A stretch of 64,000 nucleotides of DNA from Gracilibacillus sp. YIM 98692. GTDB lineage: Bacteria; Bacillota; Bacilli; Bacillales; Amphibacillaceae. Below, in pieces: positions 35,061 through 44,088 of this stretch. The notes under the pieces are model-generated. The model saw only the letters and a program-made list of their open reading frames with translations, did not search any database and was not told the DNA's origin. Both the position numbers and the translations under genes were made by a program. Position 1 is the first letter of the stretch; every line of letters starts with the position of its first letter. The stretch is taken from NCBI RefSeq assembly GCF_010993965.1, contig NZ_WIXM01000005.1, positions 1 through 64,000 on the forward strand. The letters are read 5' to 3'.

Positions 35061-35894
35061 ATGAAGAAGAAGCGTAAGTTTTTTACAGCTAAAACTATAG
35101 GGTATATCATTATAACCATCAGTGCCTTAATTATGGTAATGCCGTTTATTACTGCGCTATTTAACTCTCTGAAAACTTATGCTGAGTTTACAGCCGTTCC
35201 ACCTAAATGGATTCCATCAGTATTCCAGTGGTCTAATTATCCAGAAGTATTTAAGCTTGGTAATTTTATAGATTATACCATTAATAGTTTTATTGTGACG
35301 ATTTTATCGGTTTTAGGTGCGGTCATTTCATGTTCCATGGTAGGATATGCGTTTGCTCGTTTAACATTTCCATTTAAAAATATGTTATTCGTCATGGTAT
35401 TAGGAACGATGATGATACCGCCAATTGTTGTCATTATCCCACACTTCATGATCTTTCAACAGATGAACTTATTAGATACACTCACACCTCTTTGGCTTCT
35501 CGAATGTTTAGCACAACCATTTGGAATATTCTTAATGAGACAGACTTTTTTAAGTATCCCAAAAGACTACGAAGAGTCATCAAAATTAGATGGATGTAAT
35601 CCCTTCCAAACATACTGGAGAATTTTCATGCCTATGGTAAAACCAAGTTTGGCAACAGTAGCCATTTTTACTTTTATGACGAAATGGAACGAAATTTTAG
35701 CTCCTTCTATTTATTTAACGTCTAATGAAAAATTCACGTTGCCAATTGGTATTTTATCACTTGGCGGTCAATGGTTTGGGAATGAACAATATATGGTGGC
35801 AGCTGCATTATTGAGCTTAATTCCTATTTTAATTGTATTCATGTTTGCCGAACGATACTTTGTCAGCAATTTTACAAACTCAGGTATTAAATAG
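35061..35894 (+). CDS. Sugar ABC transporter permease, MalG type (amino-sugar locus)
   Basis: A 277-residue CUT1 permease. The EAA loop reads EESSKLDGCNPFQTYW and the C-terminus NFTNSGIK is typical of the family. GAAGGAGG precedes the ATG. No ATPase gene is nearby. Confidence 0.9.
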   Translation: MKKKRKFFTAKTIGYIIITISALIMVMPFITALFNSLKTYAEFTAVPPKWIPSVFQWSNYPEVFKLGNFIDYTINSFIVTILSVLGAVISCSMVGYAFARLTFPFKNMLFVMVLGTMMIPPIVVIIPHFMIFQQMNLLDTLTPLWLLECLAQPFGIFLMRQTFLSIPKDYEESSKLDGCNPFQTYWRIFMPMVKPSLATVAIFTFMTKWNEILAPSIYLTSNEKFTLPIGILSLGGQWFGNEQYMVAAALLSLIPILIVFMFAERYFVSNFTNSGIK

Positions 35895-35946
35895 GGAATC
35901 TGTATAACTTATACTACGCTCGTCTCCAATGAGTGCTTAATCGACG

Positions 35947-36064
35947 CTGCGGAAAAACACTCGCTTTCCGTGGGGAACGCTTCAGCCTCCTCGGAAGCAA
36001 AAAACGCTTCCTGCGGGGTCTTCAGACTGTTCCTTTCCCACAGGAGTCTCGCATTTTTCCGCAG
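35947..36064 (+). repeat. Palindromic element A3 (forward copy of a pair)
   Basis: Bounded by CTGCGGAAAAA and TTTTTCCGCAG, 118 bp. It carries the family interior CGCTTTCCG, CTTCAGCCTCCTCGG, CGGGGTCTTCAG and CAGGAGTC. It lies between the permease gene and the isomerase gene. Confidence 0.8.
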
Positions 36065-36160
36065 CTTAGAAAGCTTTTCTATTGTATAAAGAAGGAATTC
36101 TTAAAATGTTTATTACAGGGACTTCCTCCTTTTATACATTAGACCATTACTACCAGCGGA

Positions 36161-36274
36161 GACAACATACGTAGACTCCTGCGGGAACAGCGCGAGCTGA
36201 AGATCCCGCAGACAGCGAAGAATGAGCTGTCGAGGAAGCTGAAGCCGTGCCCGCGGAAAGCGAAGTATGTTGTC
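36161..36274 (-). repeat. Palindromic element A4 (inverted copy of a pair)
   Basis: Bounded by GACAACATAC and its exact complement GTATGTTGTC, 114 bp. The interior is that of A2 (GACTCCTGCGGG, GAAGCTGAAG, CGGAAAGCGA). Apart from A3 and A4 the gap 35895-36422 holds only AT-rich sequence. Confidence 0.8.
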
Positions 36275-36422
36275 GGAGCGGATTATAGCAGTGTCAAGAT
36301 GAGGAAGATATAAGCACTAATATTTTACTATGTCGTATAATTGTTCTACTTTTCATTTATGCATGTAAAAAAACCGGGTTTTGCTCGTTTTTTCATTATT
36401 TTTTAAAAAAAGGAGTATGGTT

Positions 36423-37286
36423 ATGAAATTTGCAGCTTTCAGCGGGGTGTTTATCGATTATAGTATTCAACAAGCAATGTCTATTTCTAAGGAATTGGGA
36501 TTTGATGGAATAGAGATTGCTTGCAGAGAACCGCATTTATCTCCCAGCACATCACGTCAAAGAGTGGAGGAAATAAAGCATTTAGCTAGTAAATTGGATC
36601 TCGAAATTCCAGCTCTTGCAGGGTATATGGGGCATTTTTCTACTTCTAGTGATAAGGAATGTGAAAAAGCATTACAAGAATTCAAGCAACTGGTGAAATG
36701 GGCAGATATTCTTGGTGCGGATATGGTACGTGTATTTCCTGGAGGGCCCAATGCATTCCTAGCGGAGGATTATCATTATGAAAAAGCGGCTTTTTGGTTA
36801 AAGAAGTGTGTAGAGGAGGCCAAACCATATTCCATAAAAGTAGTCATGGAAATCCATAATCTTAGTCTGATAGAAACCGTAGAGCAAAGTAAGAAATTAT
36901 TAAATATGGTGGGACACCATGATGATATAGGGGTGATTCATGACGCAGGAAACATGTATATCACAGACACTTCCTACAATAGAGACTCTATTCTTCATTT
37001 AGAAAATCATCTGTTTCATTTCCATGTAAAAGATGTAAAGAGAGTCGAAAAATCTGTAGCACCTGGTACATTTACGAATCTAACGAAAAACGGGGATGAA
37101 CACTTCATGCAGTGTTTGTTAGGGGAAGGAGAGGTAGATCATCAACCATTATTCGATACATTAAATGAAATGGGATACAACAGGTGGATCACTTTGGAAT
37201 GTGCTGCACCGTATCCGCCAAAGGAAAGAATGGAAGCAGACTTCCAAAAGGTTAAAGCAATGATAAATACGAATTCGTATTCTTAA
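36423..37286 (+). CDS. Sugar phosphate isomerase/epimerase (xylose isomerase-like TIM barrel)
   Basis: The 287-residue protein has the AP-endonuclease-2-like barrel of sugar isomerases and epimerases. Likely metal ligands are Glu in VVMEIHNLS, Asp/His in VIHDAGN, His in FHFHVKD and a final Glu in ITLECAAP. The ATG at 36423 has AGGAG seven bases upstream; starts at 36381 or 36417 fit worse. It precedes two MocA-type dehydrogenases, a combination common in routes for oxidised or 3-keto sugars. Confidence 0.8.
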   Translation: MKFAAFSGVFIDYSIQQAMSISKELGFDGIEIACREPHLSPSTSRQRVEEIKHLASKLDLEIPALAGYMGHFSTSSDKECEKALQEFKQLVKWADILGADMVRVFPGGPNAFLAEDYHYEKAAFWLKKCVEEAKPYSIKVVMEIHNLSLIETVEQSKKLLNMVGHHDDIGVIHDAGNMYITDTSYNRDSILHLENHLFHFHVKDVKRVEKSVAPGTFTNLTKNGDEHFMQCLLGEGEVDHQPLFDTLNEMGYNRWITLECAAPYPPKERMEADFQKVKAMINTNSYS

Positions 37287-37312
37287 GAAGGGATAGGAAA
37301 GGAAGTGATTTA

Positions 37313-38314
37313 GTGAGATTTTCGATCATAGGGTGTCAACATCCGCACATCAGTATATTTATTGAAGAAATGATTGGTTTAGGCCATGAATGTGTGGGGA
37401 TTTATGAGCCTGAGAACGTACCCTTAGCGCAAACCATAGCAGAGAGATATTCACTACAAATCGTCCAGGATATGGAGCCCTTATTAGATGAAACAGTGGA
37501 AGTCGTCGGCTGTGCAAGCATTAATAATGAAAAAATAAATATTATCGAGAAGTGTGAGCGGTATGGAAAACATATCATGATTGATAAACCAGCGGTGGTA
37601 AATCGTCAGGATTTCAACAGGTTAAAAGCCGTAGCGGAAAGAGGGAACATTCAAATAGGAATGCTGCTTACAGAAAGATTTAGACCATCTATTTATACAT
37701 TGAAAAAACAGATAGATGAAGGCAGTTTAGGAGATATTGTTAGTATTTCTATGAGAAAACCGCATCAGTTAAATCCTTCTAAGCGCCCATCGTGGCACTT
37801 TTCTAGAGAGCAATCCGGGGGAATTATTATAGATTTGTTTATTCATGATATAGATTTACTTCGTTGGTTGACAGGAGATGAAATAAATTCGATTTCCAGT
37901 TATATGGCAAAAAATATCCTTCCAGAACATCCATCTTTTTATGATGCAGCAGGACTTCAGATTGTCATGAATGATGGTGTTACCTCTCAATTATATGCAG
38001 ATTGGCACACTCCGGATAAAAGCTGGACATGGGGAGATTGCCGTATTTATGTTGTGGGCACACAGGGAGTAGCAGAAATTCGATTGGAAGGAGATCCTTT
38101 TATTTCAGAAGATGATTTGTTGTTGCAAGTTAGTGACAAAGAGGAATTATCTGAAATACCGAAAATCACACCTCCATTTACTCTTACAGAAGATTTTCTG
38201 TATCGTATTCGTGGCGAAAAGGGAATGTTGGGACATCAGGATCTTCTGGCTGCTACAGAAGTTACCGTTTATGCGGATGAACAGGCAAGAAAGATTAAAC
38301 GAACAGGATTGTGA
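37313..38314 (+). CDS. Gfo/Idh/MocA family oxidoreductase 1
   Basis: A 333-residue NAD(P)-dependent sugar dehydrogenase-like protein. The Rossmann start FSIIGCQHPH is unusual, with CQHPH where GxGxxG is common. The usual EKP motif reads IDKPAV, and DLFIHDIDLLRW carries the catalytic His/Asp helix. It uses a GTG start with AAAGGAAGTGA upstream. The substrate is unknown; the variant nucleotide loop leaves cofactor use open. Confidence 0.8.
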   Translation: MRFSIIGCQHPHISIFIEEMIGLGHECVGIYEPENVPLAQTIAERYSLQIVQDMEPLLDETVEVVGCASINNEKINIIEKCERYGKHIMIDKPAVVNRQDFNRLKAVAERGNIQIGMLLTERFRPSIYTLKKQIDEGSLGDIVSISMRKPHQLNPSKRPSWHFSREQSGGIIIDLFIHDIDLLRWLTGDEINSISSYMAKNILPEHPSFYDAAGLQIVMNDGVTSQLYADWHTPDKSWTWGDCRIYVVGTQGVAEIRLEGDPFISEDDLLLQVSDKEELSEIPKITPPFTLTEDFLYRIRGEKGMLGHQDLLAATEVTVYADEQARKIKRTGL

Positions 38315-38354
38315 TAGTTGGAAACGAAACTTCAAATGGAGAGGATGATACAAG

Positions 38355-39377
38355 ATGTCAAAAACAACAAAAACACATTTTGCTATATTAGGTTGCGGCA
38401 TTATAGCAGAAGTGCATGCCCAGGGAATAGCAGAAACAGAAGAAGCAGCATTAATAGCTGTGTATGATACAAACCAGGAAGTTAGCGATCAATTTGCCAA
38501 AAAGCATGGCGCCATATCTTGTCAGAGCCTTGAACAAATGCTAGCAATGGATAATATTGATGTGGTGTGTATCTGTACACCAAGCGGTATTCATCCAGAG
38601 CAAACGATTCAAGTCGCTAAGGCGAAAAAACATGTGCTAGTAGAAAAACCGATGGCTATTAAACAAGAGGACATTGATCCGATGATTCAAGCTTGTGAAG
38701 AGAATCAAGTATTGCTTTCTACCGTTTTTCCACGACGCATGTCACCTCAAGCTAAATTTGCTAGAAAACTAATTCAAGAGGGAAAATTAGGAAAACTAAG
38801 CCTCTCTTCAGCTTATGTCAAGCTGTATCGAAATCAAGAATACTATGACAGTGCTGGATGGAGAGGAACATGGGAAGTAGATGGTGGAGGGGCAATGATG
38901 AATCAAGGAATTCATACGGTGGATATGCTTCAATGGTTAGCAGGCCCTGTTTCTTCTCTTTATGGAAAAACAAAAGCAGTTTTACGTGATATCGAAGTAG
39001 AGGATACCGCTACTTCCTTGTTACAGTTTGAAAATGGGGCAATGGGAATATTAGAGGTTACGACAACAGCATACGATGGCAAGGGGCAACGTTTAGCTAT
39101 TCATGGTGAAAAGGGGACCCTTGAAATAGAAGAGGATGCTATTACGAAATTGGAAATAGAAGGGGAGAAAATAGAACTTCCAGAGTTTGAACCTTTTACT
39201 GTGATACCAGATGGGCATCGCTTGCAAATTAGAGATATGGCTTTAGCTGTGCAGGAAAATCGTACACCCTCCATTCCAGGAACAGAAGGAAGGCATTCAT
39301 TAGAAATAATACTTGGCACCTATGAATCTAGTCGTCTAGCAAAAGAAATCCATTTAGCTCAAAAATCAAAATTGTAA
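38355..39377 (+). CDS. Gfo/Idh/MocA family oxidoreductase 2
   Basis: A 340-residue dehydrogenase with a regular Rossmann motif FAILGCGIIAEVHAQG, VEKPMAI and GAMMNQGIHTVDMLQWL. It likely oxidises or reduces a sugar ring hydroxyl. It shares the operon with a second, more divergent family member and an isomerase, suggesting successive steps. Its stop is 14 bp before the NagB-like start. Confidence 0.85.
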   Translation: MSKTTKTHFAILGCGIIAEVHAQGIAETEEAALIAVYDTNQEVSDQFAKKHGAISCQSLEQMLAMDNIDVVCICTPSGIHPEQTIQVAKAKKHVLVEKPMAIKQEDIDPMIQACEENQVLLSTVFPRRMSPQAKFARKLIQEGKLGKLSLSSAYVKLYRNQEYYDSAGWRGTWEVDGGGAMMNQGIHTVDMLQWLAGPVSSLYGKTKAVLRDIEVEDTATSLLQFENGAMGILEVTTTAYDGKGQRLAIHGEKGTLEIEEDAITKLEIEGEKIELPEFEPFTVIPDGHRLQIRDMALAVQENRTPSIPGTEGRHSLEIILGTYESSRLAKEIHLAQKSKL

Positions 39378-39390
39378 GGAGGTGAGTGAA

Positions 39391-40164
39391 ATGGAAACAG
39401 AATGGAAGCCATTAAAAGTAGCTCAAGTCGATCAACTAAGCATACGTGTTTTTAATAATCGGAAAGAAATGGGAAAAGTTGCGGCAAAAGATGTGGCATC
39501 AAAACTCGTTGAATTATTAGAGCAAAAGGAAACAGTACGAATGGTTTTTGCAGCAGCTCCTTCCCAGATTGAATTTTTACAAGCTCTAACAGCGGAGAAA
39601 GAGATTGAATGGGAACGTGTTATTGCTTTTCACATGGATGAGTACATTGGTCTTGAAGAACATGCTCCGCAAAAGTTTAGTGAGTTTTTGAAAGAGCATC
39701 TCTTTGGAAAATTAAATTTTAGAAAAGTGCACCTCATTGATGGCAGAAATGACTCTGGAGAAGAATGTCAAAGGTATGGGGAACTGATTCGTTCTGAGCA
39801 TATTGATATTATATGCCTGGGGATTGGTGAGAATGGGCATATTGCCTTTAATGATCCTCCAGTTGCAGATTTCTGTGATGAAGAGATTATGAAAGTGGTG
39901 GAACTTGATGCTTCATGCAGACAGCAGCAGGTAAATGATGGTTGTTTTAAGCATGTTGATGATGTCCCAACACATGCATTAACATTAACAATTCCAACCA
40001 TGATGTCGGGTACTTTCTTGTATTGTATTGTTCCGGGTCTATCCAAGAAGGAGGCAGTGAAAAATACATTAACTGGATCTATTTCAACCACATGTCCAGC
40101 ATCGATTTTAAGAGAGCATTCCAATTGTAACATGTATCTGGATCGTGATTCATATGGCATCTAA
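39391..40164 (+). CDS. Glucosamine-6-phosphate deaminase-like protein (NagB family)
   Basis: A 257-residue member of the NagB/6-phosphogluconolactonase superfamily. The active-site segments are FHMDEYIGL, LGIGENGHIAFNDPP (Asp where NagB often has Glu) and a C-terminal STTCPASILREHSN. It should isomerise and deaminate an amino-sugar phosphate to a ketose phosphate. The ATG at 39391 follows AAGGAGGTGA; an upstream GTG overlaps that site. It overlaps the NagA-like gene, as in GlcNAc operons, but its divergence leaves the exact substrate open. Confidence 0.82.
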   Translation: METEWKPLKVAQVDQLSIRVFNNRKEMGKVAAKDVASKLVELLEQKETVRMVFAAAPSQIEFLQALTAEKEIEWERVIAFHMDEYIGLEEHAPQKFSEFLKEHLFGKLNFRKVHLIDGRNDSGEECQRYGELIRSEHIDIICLGIGENGHIAFNDPPVADFCDEEIMKVVELDASCRQQQVNDGCFKHVDDVPTHALTLTIPTMMSGTFLYCIVPGLSKKEAVKNTLTGSISTTCPASILREHSNCNMYLDRDSYGI

Positions 40165-41308
40165 AAACGTATTTAGAGGTATTCATTATAAGTCAAAGAG
40201 ACCCATTGAAGTGACAGTACAAGAAGGTAGGATCTTTGAGATTAAAGAAGTGAACGATGTTAGCAATGCTTCTCTGCCTATCATTGCTCCTGGGCTTGTA
40301 GATCTTCAAATTAATGGGTATAAAGGAAGAGATTTTAATTCAAATCCTCTATCGAAGGAGCTCATTAAGGATGTTTCCCGTGCTCTATTTAAAGAAGGTG
40401 TCACCACATACTATCCAACTATTATAACAAATGGAGATAAAGAAATAGAAGAATCGGTAAATGTGATTACGCAAGCATGTAAAGAAGATGAAATGGTATC
40501 AAACACTATTGCAGGAATACATTTGGAAGGTCCCTTTATTTCACCAGAAGATGGACCGCGGGGGGCACATGGAAAAGAATATGTGAAAGCACCAGATTGG
40601 TCATTATTTGAGAGATGGCAGGCAGCAGCTAATGGAAAAATTAAGCTTCTGACATTATCCCCTGAATGGTCAAACTCATCGGAATTTATTCGTCATTGTA
40701 CAAATAGCGGGGTTAAGGTTTCGATTGGCCATACGGCAGCGACCGTTGAACAAATCCAAGCTGCAGTAGAAGCAGGTGCTGAGATGTCTACCCATTTAGG
40801 GAATGGAGCTCATCTAATGCTGCCGCGTCATCCTAATTATATTTGGGAACAGTTAGCCCAGGATGATCTTTGGACTTGTTGTATTGGAGATGGCTTTCAT
40901 TTGCCGGAGTCTGTATTAAAAGTAATCTTTAAATTGAAAAGGGAACGCGCTATTTTAGTTAGTGATGCTGTTTATTTAAGCGGATTAGAGCCTGGAAAGT
41001 ATACCACGCACATTGGTGGTGAAGTAGTGCTTACGGAAGAAGGGAAACTCCATTTATCACAGCATCCAGATTTACTTGCCGGCTCTGTGCAAATGTTACA
41101 AGACGGAATACAAAACATAGTGGATCGTGGCATTTGTTCATTTGCGGAAGTTTGGGAAGCTGCTTCTATTAACCCTGCACGGTTAATGGAATTGCCTGTA
41201 AAAAAAGGTTTGGAGGAAGACGCACCAGCTGATTTTGTACTTTTACATCAAGGGCCAAAGTACCAAATAAAGCAAACGGTAAAAGCAGGATATACGGTAT
41301 TTGCATGA
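40154..41308 (+). CDS. N-acetylglucosamine-6-phosphate deacetylase-like protein (NagA family)
   Basis: About 384 residues of the amidohydrolase superfamily. The first metal site reads LVDLQINGYKG, the one-metal type also found in Escherichia coli NagA (Q-x-N instead of H-x-H). HLEGPFISP, IGHTAAT, STHLGNG and VSDAVYLSG complete the catalytic set. It should deacetylate an N-acetylhexosamine phosphate, giving the substrate of the NagB-like enzyme. The start overlaps the previous gene by 11 bp; a GTG at 40145 is an alternative. A terminator follows. Confidence 0.85.
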   Translation: MASKNVFRGIHYKSKRPIEVTVQEGRIFEIKEVNDVSNASLPIIAPGLVDLQINGYKGRDFNSNPLSKELIKDVSRALFKEGVTTYYPTIITNGDKEIEESVNVITQACKEDEMVSNTIAGIHLEGPFISPEDGPRGAHGKEYVKAPDWSLFERWQAAANGKIKLLTLSPEWSNSSEFIRHCTNSGVKVSIGHTAATVEQIQAAVEAGAEMSTHLGNGAHLMLPRHPNYIWEQLAQDDLWTCCIGDGFHLPESVLKVIFKLKRERAILVSDAVYLSGLEPGKYTTHIGGEVVLTEEGKLHLSQHPDLLAGSVQMLQDGIQNIVDRGICSFAEVWEAASINPARLMELPVKKGLEEDAPADFVLLHQGPKYQIKQTVKAGYTVFA

Positions 41309-41347
41309 TTGTTACTTCGCGGGATGTATAAGAAATTGCAGGATGTC

Positions 41348-41390
41348 AACCTGTCACGCTCTCATTATGGGGAGCGGGCAGGTTTTTTAT
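41348..41390 (+). terminator. Terminator after the nagA-like gene
   Basis: AACCTGTC pairs with GGGCAGGTT, with GCTCTC/GGGAGC within, followed by TTTTTTATTT. Confidence 0.75.
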
Positions 41391-41622
41391 TTCCTTTTTT
41401 TACCCACATGCATGTTCAAATTTGATATAATATAGAAATCTCATCTACGCATATAACACAAGATTCAACCTTGCCATAAACCAACAAAACTCATCAAAAA
41501 TCAGGGAGTGGCCACCCTTTTTTTACACGTTAGAAGTATAAAAATAATGCAAAAAATAACTGCGACGAACTTTAACGTGGCTTTCAACCATTCTTTCTTA
41601 TCTGAATGCAAAGAATCGCTTC

Positions 41623-41735
41623 GGCAAGATACTTCGCTTTCCGCGGGCACGGCCTCAGCCTCCTCAGAAGCAAAGAACGCTTCTTCCGGGGTCTTCGGAC
41701 ACGTGCTGTTCCCGCAGGAGTCTACGTATCTTGCC
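41623..41735 (+). repeat. Palindromic element A5 (forward copy of a pair)
   Basis: Bounded by GGCAAGATAC and its exact complement GTATCTTGCC, 113 bp, with the family interior. It lies in the long gene-free gap 41309-42233. Confidence 0.8.
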
Positions 41736-41830
41736 TACGCTTAAAGTGATGTTCTAATTTTGAAAGTAGAAAGCTTCTAAAAATCAGTGTTCATGGAATT
41801 CCTCTCACTTGAAAAGAAAACCACAATAAG

Positions 41831-41946
41831 CTGCGGAAAAATGTGACACTCCTGTGTGAACAGCGCGAGCTGAAGATCCCTCGTGGTGAGCGGGCTTCTG
41901 CCGAGGAAGCTGAAGCCGTGCCCCCGGAAAGGGAGCGTTTCCTCAG
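41831..41946 (-). repeat. Palindromic element A6 (inverted, degenerate right end)
   Basis: Starts CTGCGGAAAAA and ends with a decayed match (TTTCCTCAG). The interior is that of the inverted copies. The rest of the gap (41947-42220) is AT-rich with no gene or clear signal. Confidence 0.7.
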
Positions 41947-42233
41947 CGCTGGACTAGCACCCATCTCTAAAAGAATGGGAGAAAGTCCCGCTGATGAGAA
42001 TAGTTTATGTGCAGTTTTGTTCTGATACGAGTTAGTTCATGTAAGGTAAAGCGGATAGGATCGGGCGGGTTTGCTCCTTTTTATTAGAACTAACCATTTC
42101 TCTTTTTACCTAACCATTACGTGAATAAGCGGATAATGGAGGAAACGATAGGTGATTGGATAAATGGAAGATTGTTTATTCCGTTATGTAAGGGTTATCA
42201 TTTGATCAAGTCCTAACGGAAAGGGGGTTGGTT

Positions 42234-43193
42234 ATGGGAGGAAAAACGCAGCAAGTGTTTACGCAAAGATCTAAAGCCTTAGATCGCTTAAATCAAAATC
42301 GTCTGATCCGAAACATTCGTAAACATTGGATGTTATATCTGATGATTGTACCCGGGATTGTCTACTACATTATTTTTAAGTACATTCCACTATTAGGAAG
42401 TGTAATTGCCTTTCAAGATTTTCAAATTTTCAAAGGGTTTTTGGACAGTCCGTGGGTTGGTTTAGACAATTTTAAGTTCTTGTTCAACTATCAAGATTTT
42501 CACGAAGTGTTAAGAAATACGGCTTTGATTGCACTATATCAATTGCTCTTTCAATTTCCAGCACCGATTATTCTCGCTTTACTATTTAATGAGATCCGAT
42601 TATTAGTTTTCAAAAGAACACTTCAAAGTTTATTTTACTTACCGCACTTTCTTTCCTGGGTTGTTGTCGGCGGAATTGTCTTTGAATTGCTAGCACAAGA
42701 AGGGATAATTAATGCGTTAAGAGAAATGGTCGGATTAGCGCCTATTCTATTCATGCAGGAAGAAGCATATTTTAGAACCATTGTGGTAATATCGGGGATT
42801 TGGAAGGAAGTTGGCTGGGGAACGATCATTTATCTAGCGGCTATTACAGCAATTAATCCTAGCTTATATGAAGCGGCCGTTATTGATGGCGCCAATCGAT
42901 TAAAACAAACAATGTATATTACACTGCCTTTAATGCTCCCTACAATTACGGTATTGTTTTTACTTAATATTGGAAACTTCTTAGAGCTCGGTTTCGATCA
43001 GATATACAACTTATTAACACCTATGACATATTCCGTTGGGGACATCATCGAGACGTATGTGTATCGTGCCGGTGTGTTACAAGGTCAGTACAGTTTAACG
43101 ACGGCGATTGGTTTATTCCAGTCTGTGATTGGGTTTGCGTTATTGTGGATCTTTAACAGGCTTGCAAGAAAATCAGAACAGGGGTTGTGGTAA
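42234..43193 (+). CDS. ABC transporter permease, LplB/YtcP-partner type
   Basis: A 319-residue CUT1 permease of the subgroup paired with long binding lipoproteins (LplB-like): N-terminal basic stretch, six membrane segments, and EAA loop YEAAVIDGANRLKQTMYITLP. The ATG at 42234 has AAGGGGG six bases upstream. Its stop overlaps the next start (TAATG). No promoter was clear in the upstream gap. Confidence 0.9.
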   Translation: MGGKTQQVFTQRSKALDRLNQNRLIRNIRKHWMLYLMIVPGIVYYIIFKYIPLLGSVIAFQDFQIFKGFLDSPWVGLDNFKFLFNYQDFHEVLRNTALIALYQLLFQFPAPIILALLFNEIRLLVFKRTLQSLFYLPHFLSWVVVGGIVFELLAQEGIINALREMVGLAPILFMQEEAYFRTIVVISGIWKEVGWGTIIYLAAITAINPSLYEAAVIDGANRLKQTMYITLPLMLPTITVLFLLNIGNFLELGFDQIYNLLTPMTYSVGDIIETYVYRAGVLQGQYSLTTAIGLFQSVIGFALLWIFNRLARKSEQGLW

Positions 43194-44062
43194 TGAAACA
43201 AACATTGGGAGAAAAGTGTTTTCAAATTTTAAATTATGCGGTATTAGCGTTGTTGGCATCTACGATGATCGCACCATTGCTTCATTTATTAGCCGTATCG
43301 TTTAGTTCTCCAATAGCAGCAGATTCCAAAAAAGTATTTCTCATTCCAGTCGAATTTACCTTTGCTACTTGGGAGCATATTTTACAAAATGAAGTATTAT
43401 GGAGATCCTTTTGGATAACGGTTTTTATTACCGTAGTTGGTACCTTGTTGAGTATGTTGTTCACCGTTTTGACAGCGTTTCCATTATCAAGGAAAGAGTT
43501 TATGCTGCGAAAACCGATTATGCTTGCTATTGTGATTACAATGATTTTCAATGCACCGATGATTCCTTTTTTCCTTACGGTTCGAGAAGTAGGATTGATG
43601 GACTCGATTTGGGCACTGATTATTCCTGGTCTCATTAGTACGTTCAATATGGTCATTGTTCGCACGTTTTTTATGGGGATACCAGATGATCTGGATGATG
43701 CTGCTCGCATCGACGGATGTAACGAGTTTAGGCTTTTATTTCAAATTTATTTACAATTATCGAAGCCAGTATTAGCCACCATTGGTTTGTTTTATGCGGT
43801 GGGATATTGGAACACGTTTAAGACGGCGGTGTTGTTTTTAAGGGATCCTAGTTTATGGCCTTTACAAATGAGACTTCGTGCTTTCTTTACCGCGGAAGAA
43901 GAGTTAGCGGCAGTTGATTTGATTATGGGGGATTTTGATTTTAACACGACCACCTTAAAGGCTGCTACGATTATTTTTGCGACAGTTCCGATTGTCTTGG
44001 TATATCCATATTTACAAAAATATTTCGTAAAAGGTGCGGTATTAGGTTCACTGAAGGAATAA
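43193..44062 (+). CDS. ABC transporter permease, LplC/YtcP type
   Basis: A 289-residue permease partner with six membrane segments and EAA loop DDAARIDGCNEFRLLFQIYL. The ATG at 43193 overlaps the previous stop by one base, with GGGG upstream; a GTG at 43187 is an alternative. The C-terminus (KYFVKGAVLGSLKE) is typical of the YtcP/LplC subgroup. Confidence 0.9.
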   Translation: MKQTLGEKCFQILNYAVLALLASTMIAPLLHLLAVSFSSPIAADSKKVFLIPVEFTFATWEHILQNEVLWRSFWITVFITVVGTLLSMLFTVLTAFPLSRKEFMLRKPIMLAIVITMIFNAPMIPFFLTVREVGLMDSIWALIIPGLISTFNMVIVRTFFMGIPDDLDDAARIDGCNEFRLLFQIYLQLSKPVLATIGLFYAVGYWNTFKTAVLFLRDPSLWPLQMRLRAFFTAEEELAAVDLIMGDFDFNTTTLKAATIIFATVPIVLVYPYLQKYFVKGAVLGSLKE

Positions 44063-44088
44063 ATGTTATTTAAGGAGGAGTTTGTATA

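Noticed and set aside
35933-36142. 69-codon frame after the permease gene
   Set aside because: It consists mainly of palindromic element A3, so the frame is a by-product of the repeat.
41508-42025. Two open frames of 78 and 60 codons
   Set aside because: Both are largely made of elements A5 and A6 and lack ribosome sites.
43282-43710. 142-codon minus-strand frame
   Set aside because: Antisense to a clear ABC permease gene; no independent support.
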